Assembly: GCA_023653785.1 (NCBI GenBank) | Contig: JAMKCH010019868.1 | Coordinates: 51,120-115,119 of the forward strand | Length of the DNA stretch: 64,000 bases | Direction: 5' to 3' | Origin: Ophioderma brevispina | Taxonomy: Eukaryota; Echinodermata; Ophiuroidea; Amphilepidida; Ophiodermatidae | Shown: positions 8,193-20,145 of the stretch, piece after piece | How the letters are laid out: each line of letters opens with the position of its first letter | How positions within the stretch are numbered: the first letter of the stretch is position 1 | Position numbers and translations under genes: made by a program | Notes under the pieces: model-generated | The model's input: the letters and a program-made list of their open reading frames with translations, nothing else | Told to the model about the DNA's origin: nothing | Databases searched by the model: none

Positions 8193-11100
8193 GTGAGTAC
8201 TTCTGGTTACTAGTAGTATGGGCGATAATCATTAATGGTTCGTGCGAATTGGGAACCCTTATCAGCTGTTTGGAACTTGGGAATTATAACAGTTTTTCAA
8301 GTCAATCGGCGGCAGCTACACAGTGTGCCTTTGGTGTTACTCTCGCTGTTTTCAGTCATTTCAAAGCATAGAATGTAAGGAATCGTGGGCAAGTTGCTAC
8401 TTTTGAAGTTATACCGACGTGATTTGTGTGTATGTGGTGAGGTGTCGGCGTGGGAGCCCGTGTACGCGTGGGAGACTCTTTGAGACGAGGTGGTGAACTA
8501 TGACGGATCGCCCACGGTTGCAGTGGAAGAACTTCCTATCTAATATCCTTTTATAATTAATTTACAGTTAATGGGTGTGCAGATCACCTAGTTTCTTGTT
8601 TTTATCTTGGCCTTGATAAATACAGGCCAAGTAGATGACTTGATACATTGTATTGATGCTAGGTTGGTCTTTGTTTGCATTCACTGGTTCGTGCTTACAT
8701 TCATGGCTTGTTAATTGCGTCCGTTTTAATTGTGATTGTTTCAATCAATACAATAGTCAAGAAGTGTAGAAAGTCACTGGGGCACGCCTATTTGGTCAAC
8801 AACTGTCAATGGGTTGTATTTACAATGCGTTAAATGTGTGTGTGTGCTGATTATATCTAAATTGAGCCCCGTTTGGGTTTGTGTTCATTTATTGACCCAT
8901 TTATATTGGAATGGGTCAGTACTGGGAAATGAGGAGTCAGCGTTTCATCGGAACGCTTGTAGTAGGCTTTGTGCTTTTGGTCCCATGTAATTAGACATCC
9001 ATTCGTACATTTAATCTTTCAATCATGCATTTGATGGAGTCATTTTGTTCGCTTCATACAACGGGGCAATAATGTGTGGTTAATACAGATTTAGCTATAT
9101 TGGTCAAAGGCGCTTGGGTCATCAGAGGTCAATCTCATGCGCCCCGTTTGTGTCTTGGTCAAGGGTTTCCTTGTGTGTTTTGTGAAGTGATTTGTGTACG
9201 GAGTTTGGTGTGTGCGTGTGTGATCCCCTTTTGTGCTGGGTTTACAAATTTTCACATAACTGAGTCCGGCACAGGCATACATAGTATGTTCACACGCTAT
9301 ATAAAAAAAAATCAACTTCAACTCATTTATTTTCCATCATTTTAAAAACACAAAGAATAATCGCAATCACAAGAAGTTGGAGGAGGTACAATTGAAAGCA
9401 AAAGCCCGAAAATGTTGTACCCCTTTTACAACAAATTACATTTAAAATTCATATCAACATAACTTACAAAATACTAAAATACAAGCAAGCAAAACATTCA
9501 ATAGAACATGTACGCTTAAATGAAGATGTATCTGTGACATTACAGTAATGGTTTCAGTAAACATCCTCGATGTGCAATTAACAGCGACATCATATAGGCC
9601 ATGATACGTTCGCGATTTAACGATCTTTTCGTGCTACAGCGCTGGGGATCACTTACTTCCTTCACTAAAATTTTACAAATATTATGTAAACCAGGAAAAG
9701 CTGTATCCCCAAATGAAAAGAGTGCACATTATTTAGAAAAATGAATAAAATGTCAACTCAATTTACTTTAGAATGTCAGTGACCAATATGTACACGTAAA
9801 CTCAAGCGAACAATAGAGCTAATGATATTCAACAATCAACCTTAAAACACTTCAGATCTTTTCTCAACGGGGTAATGCAGGTCATTGTGTTACTGCCCAC
9901 AATGTTGAAAAGCTATATCAGGTGTTATGACTTCCCCGTATTGAGCTCTAGTATCTGTTCATAACTTAAAGGGCAACATACTCACCTCGCTCATGATTTT
10001 TAAAAATGTAGGTCGCTGAATACCATTACCTTTCTAGGTAAATTGAATAGAAATAGGGTTTTAAAGACAATAACTTGCGGATTTAGGTTATGCACAAATT
10101 AGGTCAGTCCTTGCCATGGGCTTTTCCTTCATGAATTTCGTCCCTTTACATGTTCCTTTCGAACAAAAATTATTTAATGATATGGTCAAAGTTAATTGAA
10201 CACACAGTAGAATCTCAAGATTTCTTTTATCGCGAGCGAGGAAAGAACTCGCGGCAATGCAACAAAGACATAACATTCGAAATCTGTTCAACTACGTGCA
10301 CAATAACAATGGACCAGATGTAAAAGAATGTGAAGTGTGTTCCGGGCCCATTATTGAGTATCTTTAGCCCCATTGTTCGCTTGAGCATGTTGTGGTTATG
10401 TCCATCCATTGGTCACTGCTATTCTAGAAATAAATTGAGTTGACATTTAATTCATTTTTCTAAATAATGTGCACTCCTTTCGTGTGAGGACAAAGCTTTT
10501 CATGGTTAAAATAATATTGTTTTAATTTTAGTGAAGGAAATAAGTAATCCCCAGGTCTGGAGCTCGAATATTTAATTAAAAAGCCAACATTGTATCATGT
10601 ACCATAGCCTAATAGAATGCTTAACTCGATTGTATTGATTTTGCACTTACTGCTACATTTCCTTTTCTGTTTGACTTATGTGCAGTGTATTTTTTCACAT
10701 TCCCATAACATGCAATTTTCATTAACATTCCCCTTTTTTCTATTGTTTTTTTTCTACTTTTGACTATCGGGATATTTTCCAATGGACTGGTCCTGTTGGC
10801 TAACTTCTAACAGCAGATGTACACGTATAAAAATATGCTACGTCATCAACCGTTATACCGTTATACTGCAAAAACTATTATAGTTAATTAGGCAGCTTAT
10901 CGAATTTGGTTGCGCAAATACTATCAATATCGCCAACGTCTTTAGGCATTTGTGAGGGCTTGTTCGTATTGGCCAATTACATTGCGCACTGATGATGTAA
11001 TGACAAATTACAATATAGAGGGTGGATTTCAATATACAAAGATATATTACGGTAGCGCTATGGAACTCTTAATATGGGAACAACCATAATATATGGTATA

Positions 11101-11788
11101 TACGACGTTCTTGCAATACGATTTGACATCCGCTGAATGTATAAAAATGAATTTGTTTAATTAAAGCCACTATTAGCCATTTCTTCAAAATGTGAACAAA
11201 TCGCGCCCAATTCCATTTTTTGCACTGTTGTATTGAAATTTTGGTATAGTTTCAGTAATAATTTCTTGGCCAAGTTACTAGGTACGCCCGCTTCCCCGCC
11301 AAAACGGCGCACCACTGGGTTGCACGCGGGGTTGCACGTAGACGCAGTTCACGCGACAAGCAACGCTCGCGTACGCCAGGGCCATGAAATTATTAAGTGG
11401 CTAAGCGTAACACGCCGTATTTATCAAAGGATGGTTTTTATGCTTTGTTTACTAATAAATGTCGGGGTCCGACTGTTTTAGGTCTGGAAACAGTCGTAAA
11501 TGGCATCTTCAAGACCGCTTTAAAATACTCAAGTGTCTATTTTTCACAAAGAACAGTGATATAAGATGTTGATATGACCTAACACTAGCAAGTTAGAGAC
11601 AAAATGGGCATTTTGAATATGGAAAAAGTGAGTGATTGTGGCTTTAATTAAGCGACATACTTAGATCATGGTCCAAGATGTACAACCTGCTGCCTACCTA
11701 TTGCTTCATAATGCATACATAATTCCTTTTAAAAATGTCAGTTACGAGGCGGCTAGTTTTTAAATATATTTACTCTCTATTTTACAAG
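8193..11788. other. Putative gene B intron 1 / non-coding region
   Basis: No exon with a coherent frame was seen. The main content is a long inverted repeat at 9643-10556. The stretch 8193-9640 shows nothing recognisable, and 11270-11390 is a short GC-richer patch without a known motif. Confidence 0.4.
9643..10556. repeat. Long inverted repeat (foldback element)
   Basis: Left arm 9643-9880 and right arm about 10330-10556 are inverted copies. Both ends carry GGGGAT(C/T)ACTTA, TTCCTTCACTAAAATT and AGTGCACATTATTTAG, with CTCAAGCGAACAAT further in. Weaker similarity continues towards the centre, so the original palindrome may have been almost complete. No coding capacity was recognised. Confidence 0.7.
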
Positions 11789-11919
11789 CATCGAATGATT
11801 TTGCCTTAGACGAAGTTATTAGTGATTCCTTTGAAGAAGAGGGCGAAACGGGTCGCGTGAGCTTCCCAGTGGCAGGGATTAACTTTGTAACAGCTACAAT
11901 GGAGACTACTGAAGGATCG
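11789..11919 (+). CDS. Gene B coding exon (acidic N-terminal part)
   Basis: An exon of 131 bases between TTTTACAAG (ends 11788) and a consensus GTGAGT donor (11920). It opens with two bases that complete a codon and ends in phase 0. The product begins SNDFALDEVISDSFEEEG, acidic, then ETGRVSFPVAGINFVTATME, which looks like beta strands. The phase matches the exon at 18165 exactly, and the 6.2-kb intron between them is full of repeats. I do not recognise the family. There is no signal peptide or membrane segment in the part seen. Confidence 0.6.
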
Positions 11920-12369
11920 GTGAGTACTTCTATTTTAACAATTCCTTCTCGCGGAGATTTTATGTGGAACATTTAAGTCGTTCTATGACTGGTACTCGCA
12001 CTGTCGGTCTTATATTTCTAAATCATCCTAAATTAACAAAATCCTTTCTTCAGCCACGAATAGAAACAACGTACTCCGGTGAAAAACAATACATTTTCTT
12101 TCACTAAATTTCAAATGGCATTAGATATTCCACTTCATCATACATGTATTATTTTTACTCATATGAAATGACGAATCTAGCGTTATTGGTCTGAAGTCTG
12201 ATAAAAGTGTACAATACACAATAAGGAGAATTTAATCATGTTACGGAAGTGGAAGCGATAGAGATCCATCACTTCGACTATTTCAGAAAAAAAAACTTGC
12301 ATTTTGAAAAGAGAATGGGCACAATGTCCAAACCTGATATGATTAGATGGTTATTGTTGTTTTTGCTTA

Positions 12370-14250
12370 CTTAACTGTAAAATAATTTAATAAACTGTTC
12401 AATTATCGTTCGTTCGTTCGTGTAAGTCCAACAGCACGTTGGAAGATCCGTCGTTATCCAGCTGATAGTTTCATCGTACAGGTTGTTCAGGCCTGGGATT
12501 ACTCTTGGGGACATGTAGACCTCACAGTCATCAATGATGTGGCTAATGCTTTGTGACTCTCCATAATCGCGGTTTGGTGAAAGGTTCACACCGATCTTGC
12601 CAATGAAGTGCTTTGTATGGCCTATGCCAGTTCTGATTATGTTGAGGTTGACCCATGCTTTCCTATTAAGGTCACAGCATTTGGGCTTACAAGATTGGCT
12701 GTCCACAAACTGTGAGTACGGTGTCACGGATTGGGTAGTAAAGTGATTCCGTGGAATTCTCTGATCCTCAAAGGGTGTTGGTGGTGGGATTAGGCTATTA
12801 GATTTATCACACTTCTTGGCGAGCTTGATCGTCTGAAAGTTTATCCTAAGGTATGCCAGACAGAATTGGAAGATATTCTATAGGCATCGCCAAAAGGCAA
12901 CCACTATCAAGTCTCATTGCATCATTCAGGACGACATCAATCTTGTTTGAGTGTACACTGTGACTCCATACTGGTGCAGCGTATTCAGGAATTGAGTATC
13001 CCAAAGCAACATTTGATGCATGTAAAGTGTCGAAAGATGCAGCACTGTTCTAAGGCCTCAAAGGAATCAGATGCTATTCGAAGTGCCGTATCGTCTGCGT
13101 AGGAGTACTGCGAACAATCTCCCTTTGGCATGTCTGAGACGTAAATGTTTAAAAGTCTGGGTGCCAGGACAGAACATTGTGGGACACCGTTCCGCAGTTT
13201 GCGCTTTGCATTGCCCATTTGATGTCTCCAGTACGAAAGTGTTTTGGATGAGCAGCATTATGAACTTGACAAGCTTGACATTGAGGAAGATTTTGAGTAC
13301 TAATTGAGGTAGAGACCTCGATGCCAGACTGTATCATACGCAGCAGTTATATCTATGAAGACTGCTCCAAACGTCTGCCTCGTCTGGAAGGCTTTATCGA
13401 TGTCATTAACTAGTCTTGCTATCTAACCAGTTGTTGATTTAGGGGGTGTAGGGATTCCTTCTGCCTCTTGGAATGGAATGTTTAACAGCTTGATGTTAAA
13501 TGAGGCCGGGTGTGGCAGCTTGGATGACAGTTCACTGGTGAGTTGTTTGAACTTGAGCCAGTTGGCTTTCCTGAAATTCTGTAGAGGCTGGAGATTGCGA
13601 CCTTGATGTCGTTGGTGACCAAGAAAGGGCAATGACCTGATCTAGGGAATCTAGGGATGATCGTTCTGGAGCAGCGGGATCGGATGTCGCTGGTGACTGT
13701 TGACAGGAAGGGAGAGGTCGATGTCCCATGACTGCTTGAGTAGAAAGTAGGTTGATCCTCACTCTCAAATAGCAGTTGGAGGTCTTGGACTTCAATCCAT
13801 TCAAGAGCCGCATTGTCATTCTTGTCAATGTATCCCCACCCTGTATTTCTACAGTTGAAATTACCACACACGAAGGAGCTCCGCTGAACAGCTGGAAGGG
13901 AGTTGAAGTCTGTCTCAGCTGGTGGTGGCTTATAGATGTTGGTGAGGTAAGTTCCCATTGCTTCAAATGTGCGAATTTGCGAAATCATTGAAGAGTGCAG
14001 GGTTGAACTTAATTGTATGCCTTGCTTCACGTAGGAAGCGATCCCATGCTTGTTGTGCGGAACGAAGCAAATAAGGTAAAAACCGTCGATTTGCAGCTTC
14101 TCTTCAGATTCACAGGAGGTTTCTTGGAGGAGGAGGATATTCACTCAGTCTGTTCTCCCTGGAAACTGTAAGATGTCACGCTTAGCATGGGTGAGACGCT
14201 CAACGTACAGTTGCAGGATACAGACTTTGGTGCTTGCCATTAGGAAAGTT
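12370..14250 (-). mobile_element. Near full-length but dead LINE, endonuclease plus reverse transcriptase (Jockey/CR1-like)
   Basis: On the minus strand, 14144-13482 encodes the APE-type endonuclease: NILLLQETSC, KHGIASYVKQGI, TNIYKPPPAETDF, a VCGNFNCRNTGWGYI active-site region and FPRSGHCPFLV (the SDH-type catalytic triplet now reads SGH). The RT follows in broken frames, with RNGVPQCSVLAP and the catalytic YADD box in YSYADDTALRIASD (about 13110). The C-terminal tail (12727-12371) reads AWVNLNIIRTGIGHTKHF and ends near the 3' end of the element. Stops and frameshifts throughout make it inactive. It lies antisense inside gene B's large intron. Confidence 0.85.
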
Positions 14251-14965
14251 CCTATGTGAGTAACTCAGCTGCCTAAAATTGAGGGTGGGTCTTCAAGATG
14301 TTATAAACACGAAATTTTGACTTTGTTGAACCAGTTAGCCACAACATGTGATGTGACATTAACAGGGCCGCCGCGTGAAGGCTTAAATTATCGATATCTA
14401 TAAACTCATGAAAACTTGCGTCCAAGGTTTCCGAATATCGAAAAGGGTCCTCTATTCCCATAGGGAAATAAGGTATGATAATACAGCAAAAGAATTCCGC
14501 TATTCCGAATATAGAATAATTGTTATTATTTGTAATGGTGGGCCTTTTTGTTATACGGGACAGTTCGACAGCCGACCTTTTTGATTAAAAAAGCGGAGGA
14601 CATCGTTATCTTATTCGAGATAACGGTTCTACAATTTTCAAAAACATGTTCTCGGTTTTTTTTAATAAAGTTCACGTATTTCACATTTTATTTGGGCATT
14701 ATAATGCGTGCTCTTTAAATGATCGTGCTTAATTTGATTGATAGTTTGCAGTAACCTTTGTGGGTTCTTGATGTGTCCTCGGTCGGGGAGCTTTATTTGC
14801 AACATTTTCCGACCCCGTACACATTATTCGCCTATAGATGGTGCTATTTCCTAAAATACGTCTAGCCCCTTTTCTTTTCATCACTATCCATTGTGCTTCT
14901 TTTGTTCAACTGTCCATTATAGTTACGAAAGCGGTCAGAGACCGTTATTTAAACCTATGATTATT

Positions 14966-15030
14966 CATCAGACCGTTATTTTTCCGAAAGTGGTCTCTGG
15001 ACACTTTCGGAGAAAAATAACGGTCTGATG
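14966..15030. repeat. Short hairpin-forming inverted repeat
   Basis: CATCAGACCGTTATTTTTC at 14966 is mirrored by AAAAATAACGGTCTGATG ending at 15030. The arms are about 27 bp including CCGAAAGTG/CACTTTCGG, with a roughly 9-base loop. A further partial GACCGTTATTT lies at 14939. It may be a tiny palindromic transposon. Confidence 0.75.
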
Positions 15031-16019
15031 GATATTCATGGTAAAACAATAAAGGACAATAATTGAACAAAGGAAAATTCTAGAAACACCTCAGCCTCAG
15101 GTGGTACAAATGAAAGAAATGAACAATAGTGAAAGAACTGATAACTCAATATAAAAGCTTATTGTGAACATCGGATTACCATCTACTTGTTAGCTTATTT
15201 TTCGATTACGATTCATAGTCCACTAAATCTATGAAAAATACTTTTTTGCTGTAACTAGCAGTAAAAGATCTCCCAAACAACATATCAAAAAGGTAGAAAA
15301 GAGGAAGCCTGACAAGACATGCTAATTTGCATTTATCCTACGTGGACGTATGTATATATCACCAAACCCCCACCCCCCCCCATATTTCGACAAAGGTATA
15401 TAGCTCATAAATGCATGTTTAGGGAGATTTTCGATTTCTGTTAGTATTGGAACATGTTTTGCATGGCTTTGGCTGGAAGATGTGTAGCACATGCAATTGA
15501 TATGTGGAAATGATGGTAATTATTCACAATGGTGGCAGTTTTCCCGCCAAAATTCATTTTCAATTCTAGATGATTTGTCAGACTAGAATCGGGATGGGGG
15601 AGATCTTTATTTAGCAAATTATTAATCAAAAATAGGGTCCTTTATTTCAGAAATGTTGTACCCAAATATACGGGGTCATTCGGTGCACAAGCTGAATAAA
15701 AATGGGGTCATCCAGTATGAAACTTAAGAAGGAGGCCACTGAGGTTAAAATCTGAAGTTAAAATAGGAAGTGCCTCTTTTCCAGAGTTCAAATTGCAATG
15801 AAATTATAAATTGCTGCCATGAAATTTAAAATTGTTAAAAATGTGCACGAAGGCTGCGAAAATTTGAATTTGGGTGTTCAAATTTTTTTAAAAAGTTGAT
15901 AATTTTATGCAAACTTGTGAAAAAGTGGAAAGCAGGAAAGAAGAAAACGGGGGTCATTGAGTATGTGAACATTTATCACACAGGGGATGTGATATGTGCT
16001 GCACAAAATCTACTACAAA

Positions 16020-16132
16020 GCATCATTCATTTGAGAATGATGCTTTGTTGAATGAGAATGTTGTAGATAAAGTCGGCATCATTCATTTGAGAATGATGCT
16101 TTGTTGAATGAGAATGTTGTAGATAAAGTCGG
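16020..16132. repeat. Two tandem copies of a 56-bp unit with an internal palindrome
   Basis: GCATCATTCATTTGAGAATG starts at 16020 and again at 16076 and continues identically through GTTGTAGATAAAGTCGG. The start of each unit is itself a palindrome (GCATCATTC...GAATGATGC). The identity of the copies suggests a recent duplication. Confidence 0.85.
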
Positions 16133-16299
16133 CCTACATGATCTAAATGCCAGAGAGACGGAATGGAACACATGGCCGTCAATGAGGAAGATAATCATCA
16201 ACCTATCTGCACTACACACGGTACCCAACTCAAAGAGGTGAGACTTCAAGTACCTCGGGTCCGATGTTGCCGACAGCAAGGAAGACTCGCTAATAGCAT

Positions 16300-16590
16300 C
16301 GTCCCATAATCCCAGATTTTACCGGAAGTCGTCAACATTTTGGTATCTGGAGAAAGGATACTAATTTTCTCATTTGCCCCGTGAAATCTTAGGGCTAAAA
16401 GTTTGAAAATTATGAGCGAAAATGTACCCCATTTTGGTCGGCTGATATTAATTTTACACAGTAGTCTCAGTTGTTTTTAGGTCTCACATGAAAACGGTCG
16501 AAATATGGTCGCAAAACTTTACAGATGGGGTTTGGGGGTGAAGGCCATTCTATCGAGATGAAAACTTTATATACTTAAATCGGGTCGTCC
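16300..16590. repeat. Dispersed repeat, third copy of the 49.6-kb/58.9-kb family
   Basis: Shared words with 49640-49950 and 58980-59310 include ATTTTACCGGAAGT, CTCATTTGCCCCGTGAAATC, TTAGGGCTAAA and GGCCATTCTATC.AGATGAAA, in the same order. It is non-coding in all three places. Confidence 0.65.
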
Positions 16591-17400
16591 TCTTTTAATA
16601 TATTGTATAATAACCCAAATATAGGCAAACATGGCACATAGAGGGTTTATGCAAATTAGCATGTCTTGCAATACTTCTTTTTTGTACCTTTTTGATATGT
16701 TGTTTGGGAGGGTTTGTACAGCAGGTACAACAAGAAAACCTGTAGCAATTTTGTCCAGGTCATACCGTGGATTGAGTGGACTAGCTATTAGCCAAAGTAG
16801 CGCTTGCAAGTCATGCAAAGTTCTTTTTCACTATTTTAAAGGGACAATCGAAACATTTTGCTCATTTATTGTTGAAATGAACAACGATGAAAGAACTGGT
16901 GACTCAATATAAAAGCTTATTGTGATTGTCGGATTACCATCTGCTTGTTGGCTAATATATCGACTATGAATCAGCCGAGATAGTGATTTAAATTCATGAG
17001 AATCTTCTATTCTATTTTGAAAGGACAATTGAAACATTTTGCTTTTGATTTGACTTTAACATTAAAACAATTACTAACCATAACGCCAGATCACTGAATA
17101 CAGGATTTGAAAATAATAATAAAAAAATGAGGGAAGTGTATAAAAAAAGAGAAGGGAATTTCTGCCTTTGTTTTTATATAAAGATTGCCTCAGTTAGGTT
17201 ATATTCTCAGCTAAAGCTTTTTGGACACTAACCTGCGTTGACCAACATTCGGTAGTTATACCGAGCCAAGATCCACTGTTCCAAGATATCAAATTCGTGG
17301 TGTCAGAATTCGGGGTCAGATATACGAGTGGAAGGGTTATTTGAACTGTATACCTACTTAAATATCCAAACCTGCCTGCTAAATAACCATTAGATAGGGA

Positions 17401-18124
17401 GGGCGAGTTGGTGTAGTGTGATGGAGTCGCTCACTTCACCAATGCGGCCCGGGTTCGATTCCCAGTCGAGCCAGTGTCGTATGTGAATGTGGTTGCCGAT
17501 CCATACTCGTCCGCGCAGGTTTTTTTTTCCGAGAACTTAATTCGGTTTCCTCCTGCATCTTCATTTAACCCTTAACCTGGACCTCTGATAGGCAATTTCC
17601 TGGGCCTCGCACACCGGTGATTTTAGTAGTAAAGATTCGCTACTTGAGGCATGCTGCCAAACACACTTCTGTGGGCAGACTAGCCGATATGAGGTTACAA
17701 TTTCATTGAAAAACGGCCTCAAGGCGAGACATTATGGCTAGAAATCTAGAGCAGTCTCCGGTCAGAATTGCCATGTCTTGCTAGCTTTCAGCAATGGCTC
17801 AACTTCACTGCCCTAAAACAATGGAACCGCTGAAGCGAATCTGGGCTAGAAGTAGCCCAAAGTCCAGTGTGCTTCTCATCCCTTTTACATAATATGTCTA
17901 GGCATGTTTGCCATTTGTTTGTTGCAGCACTTGTCTTTTTCTGTCTTGCACCGGTCTATGGATATAATTGTCTTAGTCTTCGCACGTAGTTTAAGACTTA
18001 ATTTAATTACACATAATTTAAGGTCATCATTATTTCGAGTTTTACTCTGTATGGTTTTCCCACCATATTTCTCCTTTGCATGGTTTGTATTATTTCCTAT
18101 GGTAAAATAAACTGAACTGAACTG
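17401..18124 (+). mobile_element. tRNA-derived SINE with (GAACT)n tail
   Basis: The head has an A box (GAGTTGGTGTAGTG, 17405) and a perfect-looking B box GGTTCGATTCC at 17452-17462, spaced as in a Pol III promoter. The body runs on to AATAAACTGAACTGAACTGA at about 18105-18124, a short tandem tail typical of SINEs that borrow a LINE 3' end. It does not fold as a functional tRNA. It lies in gene B's large intron, 40 bp before the middle exon's acceptor. Confidence 0.7.
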
Positions 18125-18164
18125 ATAATTTGTTGATGTACTTGTGTCGTTCTATTTCCTCTAG

Positions 18165-18308
18165 GCTGTGATGTACCTATCAACCAGCAAAAATCCAAGC
18201 GGATGCCGTCATCGTTGGAAACTAGAAACGTCGGAAGAGAATCCGTTTAAGCAGGTGTTCGTCAATCTTACAAAGACCACGAGAGCGACTTCAGGAAAAG
18301 ATAGAAAG
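18165..18308 (+). CDS. Gene B middle coding exon
   Basis: An exon of exactly 48 codons, phase 0 at both ends, between TTTCCTCTAG (ends 18164) and GTGATT (18309). It encodes AVMYLSTSKNPSGCRHRWKL followed by ETSEENPFKQVFVNLTKT and a basic end. Alternating hydrophobic residues suggest beta strands. There is one cysteine and one N-x-T site (NLT), usable only if the protein is secreted. A 215-bp intron separates it from the last exon. I know no family that it matches. The coherent phase, good splice sites and even codon use argue that it is a real gene rather than a retroelement relic. Confidence 0.65.
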
Positions 18309-18523
18309 GTGATTATGATGAAAATTATATCAAGATGTATATCTGCATCAAGAGGGCATGTACTTGAACGCGGAAGGTGAAATGATTTCGTTCATGAATC
18401 AAAAGGATTCCATATTTCACGTACAGCCAGAGTAGTCATGCGTGCCTAACCCCCCTAAATCCTTCGCGAAAGAAAAACAAAAAAGAGATTCGATTTAAAA
18501 TTCGATGTCATTTGATTTTACAG

Positions 18524-18664
18524 ATATACGGCACAATCAAAAGTACGTCTGCAATCGAGAGAACGAGCTTCAATGTGGTCTTAGAAGAGAACTATCAGGT
18601 CATTCCTGCATATATTCCAGATTTGATCGATGAGAAATATCGGAATCGGATGGATTGGAAATGA
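18524..18664 (+). CDS. Gene B last coding exon with stop
   Basis: Acceptor TTGATTTTACAG (ends 18523) opens a phase 0 exon of 46 codons plus TGA at 18662-18664. It reads IYGTIKSTSAIERTSFNVVL, then EENYQVIPAYIPDLIDEKYR and a short basic/aromatic end. With the other two secure exons it completes about 137 residues (about 140 with the 8186 start). The whole looks like a small globular, beta-rich, soluble protein. Function is unknown. Candidates such as a secreted beta-sandwich factor are possible, but nothing in the sequence decides it. Confidence 0.65.
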   Translation: MYGTIKSTSAIERTSFNVVLEENYQVIPAYIPDLIDEKYRNRMDWK

Positions 18665-19016
18665 TGTTATTTGGTCTTGATGAGTGACGTAAATAGGCCG
18701 AGGTGTGCATCTAATCCCTACGAGGCCTCATTTCATAATATAAGTCTTGCCGTATACGTTAACGTATGTCGTGTCAACGTGCGGATTCTAAGCTGGTATT
18801 TTCAAAATCAAACTAAAGATATATTTCTTTATTATTGGAGCTAGACTGGTTAAGGGTTAAGATTTAGATTGAGGTAACGTTTAAGCGTGTAAAAAAAGGT
18901 GAACGTGCTGCCAGAAAAGCACAGACAAAAAGATACGAGAAGAACATTTATTTCTGGTATGTATATCTCACGAGAGTTCTCGGTATTGCCCAACTTTGAT
19001 GATTATGTATGGTTTA
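18665..19016. other. Gene B 3' flank / presumed 3' UTR
   Basis: No further ORF or repeat was recognised, and no canonical AATAAA lies in the first 350 bases after the stop. An AATAAA overlaps the far edge of the piggyBac-type MITE at 19801, which could serve only if the 3' UTR includes the MITE. Confidence 0.35.
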
Positions 19017-19020
19017 TTAA

Positions 19021-19798
19021 CCCTCGTCTACCGAAGCTTCAGTTTTTTTCCCCGGCATGCTAAAACTCCCCTTTTTGGTGCCAAATTATTTAATGTAATT
19101 GTCAATTGACATTTTTCGCTCCTTTTTATCCAAAAACAAACATCCCCCGGGGTATAGGTAAGATACAGGGTGATCCCAAAGTGATGGAGGGGGGTGGCAA
19201 CAACACCCTCCCCTTTGGAAGAGAACAACATGCCTAGCACAACACAGGAATATCACAGACACGTTTGATACCAATAGATAGCTGTGGTCCTCCTCTTTCC
19301 ATTGATACCAAAATGAGTACCAACATGCCTATCATTACGTCACAATGACTTCATAAAGTTTGCATTTCAGCAAAACTGTCCATTTCCATAGACACACAGT
19401 GTAGAATAGGGGGAAATCATTTTTTTTTTGCCAAAAACGTTATTAATACCAGATTTTCAAGCGGTTTTTGGCTCTACTTGATGGGAAAGGATTAGCTTTA
19501 TATAATGAGAGCATTTTAGTGCTATAATAATGTTTTTGAGTCGCTAAAATTGCAAAATATCAATTTTCCACCCTATATTCAGTATTTTCATACTTTCCTC
19601 AACATATGACGTCAAAGTGACGTCATAATGGGGATGTTGGTACTTATTTTGATAGCAATGGAAAGAAGAAACTCTTAGCTAGCCTGTAGTATAAATTTTA
19701 CAGGAATATGATGTTTAATAACGAATATCACAAGGGTGGTAACCATCCCCTCCCCCTCGGGAGTTTTGTTACAGAAAAATGGCTCAGGTAGACGAGGG
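19021..19798. mobile_element. piggyBac-type MITE flanked by TTAA
   Basis: Inverted termini CCCTCGTCTACC (19021) and GGTAGACGAGGG (ending 19798) are each flanked by TTAA (19017-19020 and 19799-19802). TTAA targets with CCC...GGG ends are the hallmark of the piggyBac superfamily. The interior (778 bp) has no transposase but contains paired TGACGTCA-like motifs at about 19610-19630. It is related to the elements at 48 kb. Confidence 0.85.
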
Positions 19799-20145
19799 TT
19801 AATAAAATCAGAGGGTGAGCACTTTCTACATACAAATGTATACGAAAAATGCATCGAACGTATGATACTTGCTTGCTTAAATCGAGCTTAAAATTTGAAC
19901 GGAATCTCCTAATGACAAGAGTCCAGTGCCTCAGGAATTCATGATTGTTTCTTAATCCATCTGTCATAAGGGAAAGGAAACAGGCAGGTTCGTGTGATAA
20001 TCACAGAGGCATATTTTTTCTGTCATTGCTGCCAAAATCATTGCAAGAATTATCCTGAACCGTCTATCTGTAACCTTGAGGCAGGACGATCGACCTGAGA
20101 GACAATGCGCCTTTAGAAAAAATCGTGGTCGCACGGATACAGGTG

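Larger units (their letters stand above)
15112..17000. repeat. Rearranged repeat pair (direct plus inverted copies)
   Basis: Sequence at 15112-15230 (GAAAGAACTG.TGACTCAATAT, ATCGGATTACCATCT) recurs in direct orientation at about 16875-17000. The adjoining 15270-15350 (CAAACAACATATCAAAAAGG, AGACATGCTAATTTGCAT) recurs in inverted orientation at 16645-16715. The interior holds a tandem duplication at 16020-16132 and a dispersed repeat at 16300-16590. No coding function is seen. Confidence 0.65.

Noticed and set aside
8171..8371. 66-codon ORF starting with hydrophobic residues, like a signal peptide
   Set aside because: It starts at TTG, runs straight through a consensus GTGAGT donor at 8193 and has no family resemblance; the splice reading is better supported.
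16020..16132. CRISPR-like pair of repeats
   Set aside because: It is a simple two-copy tandem duplication without spacers.
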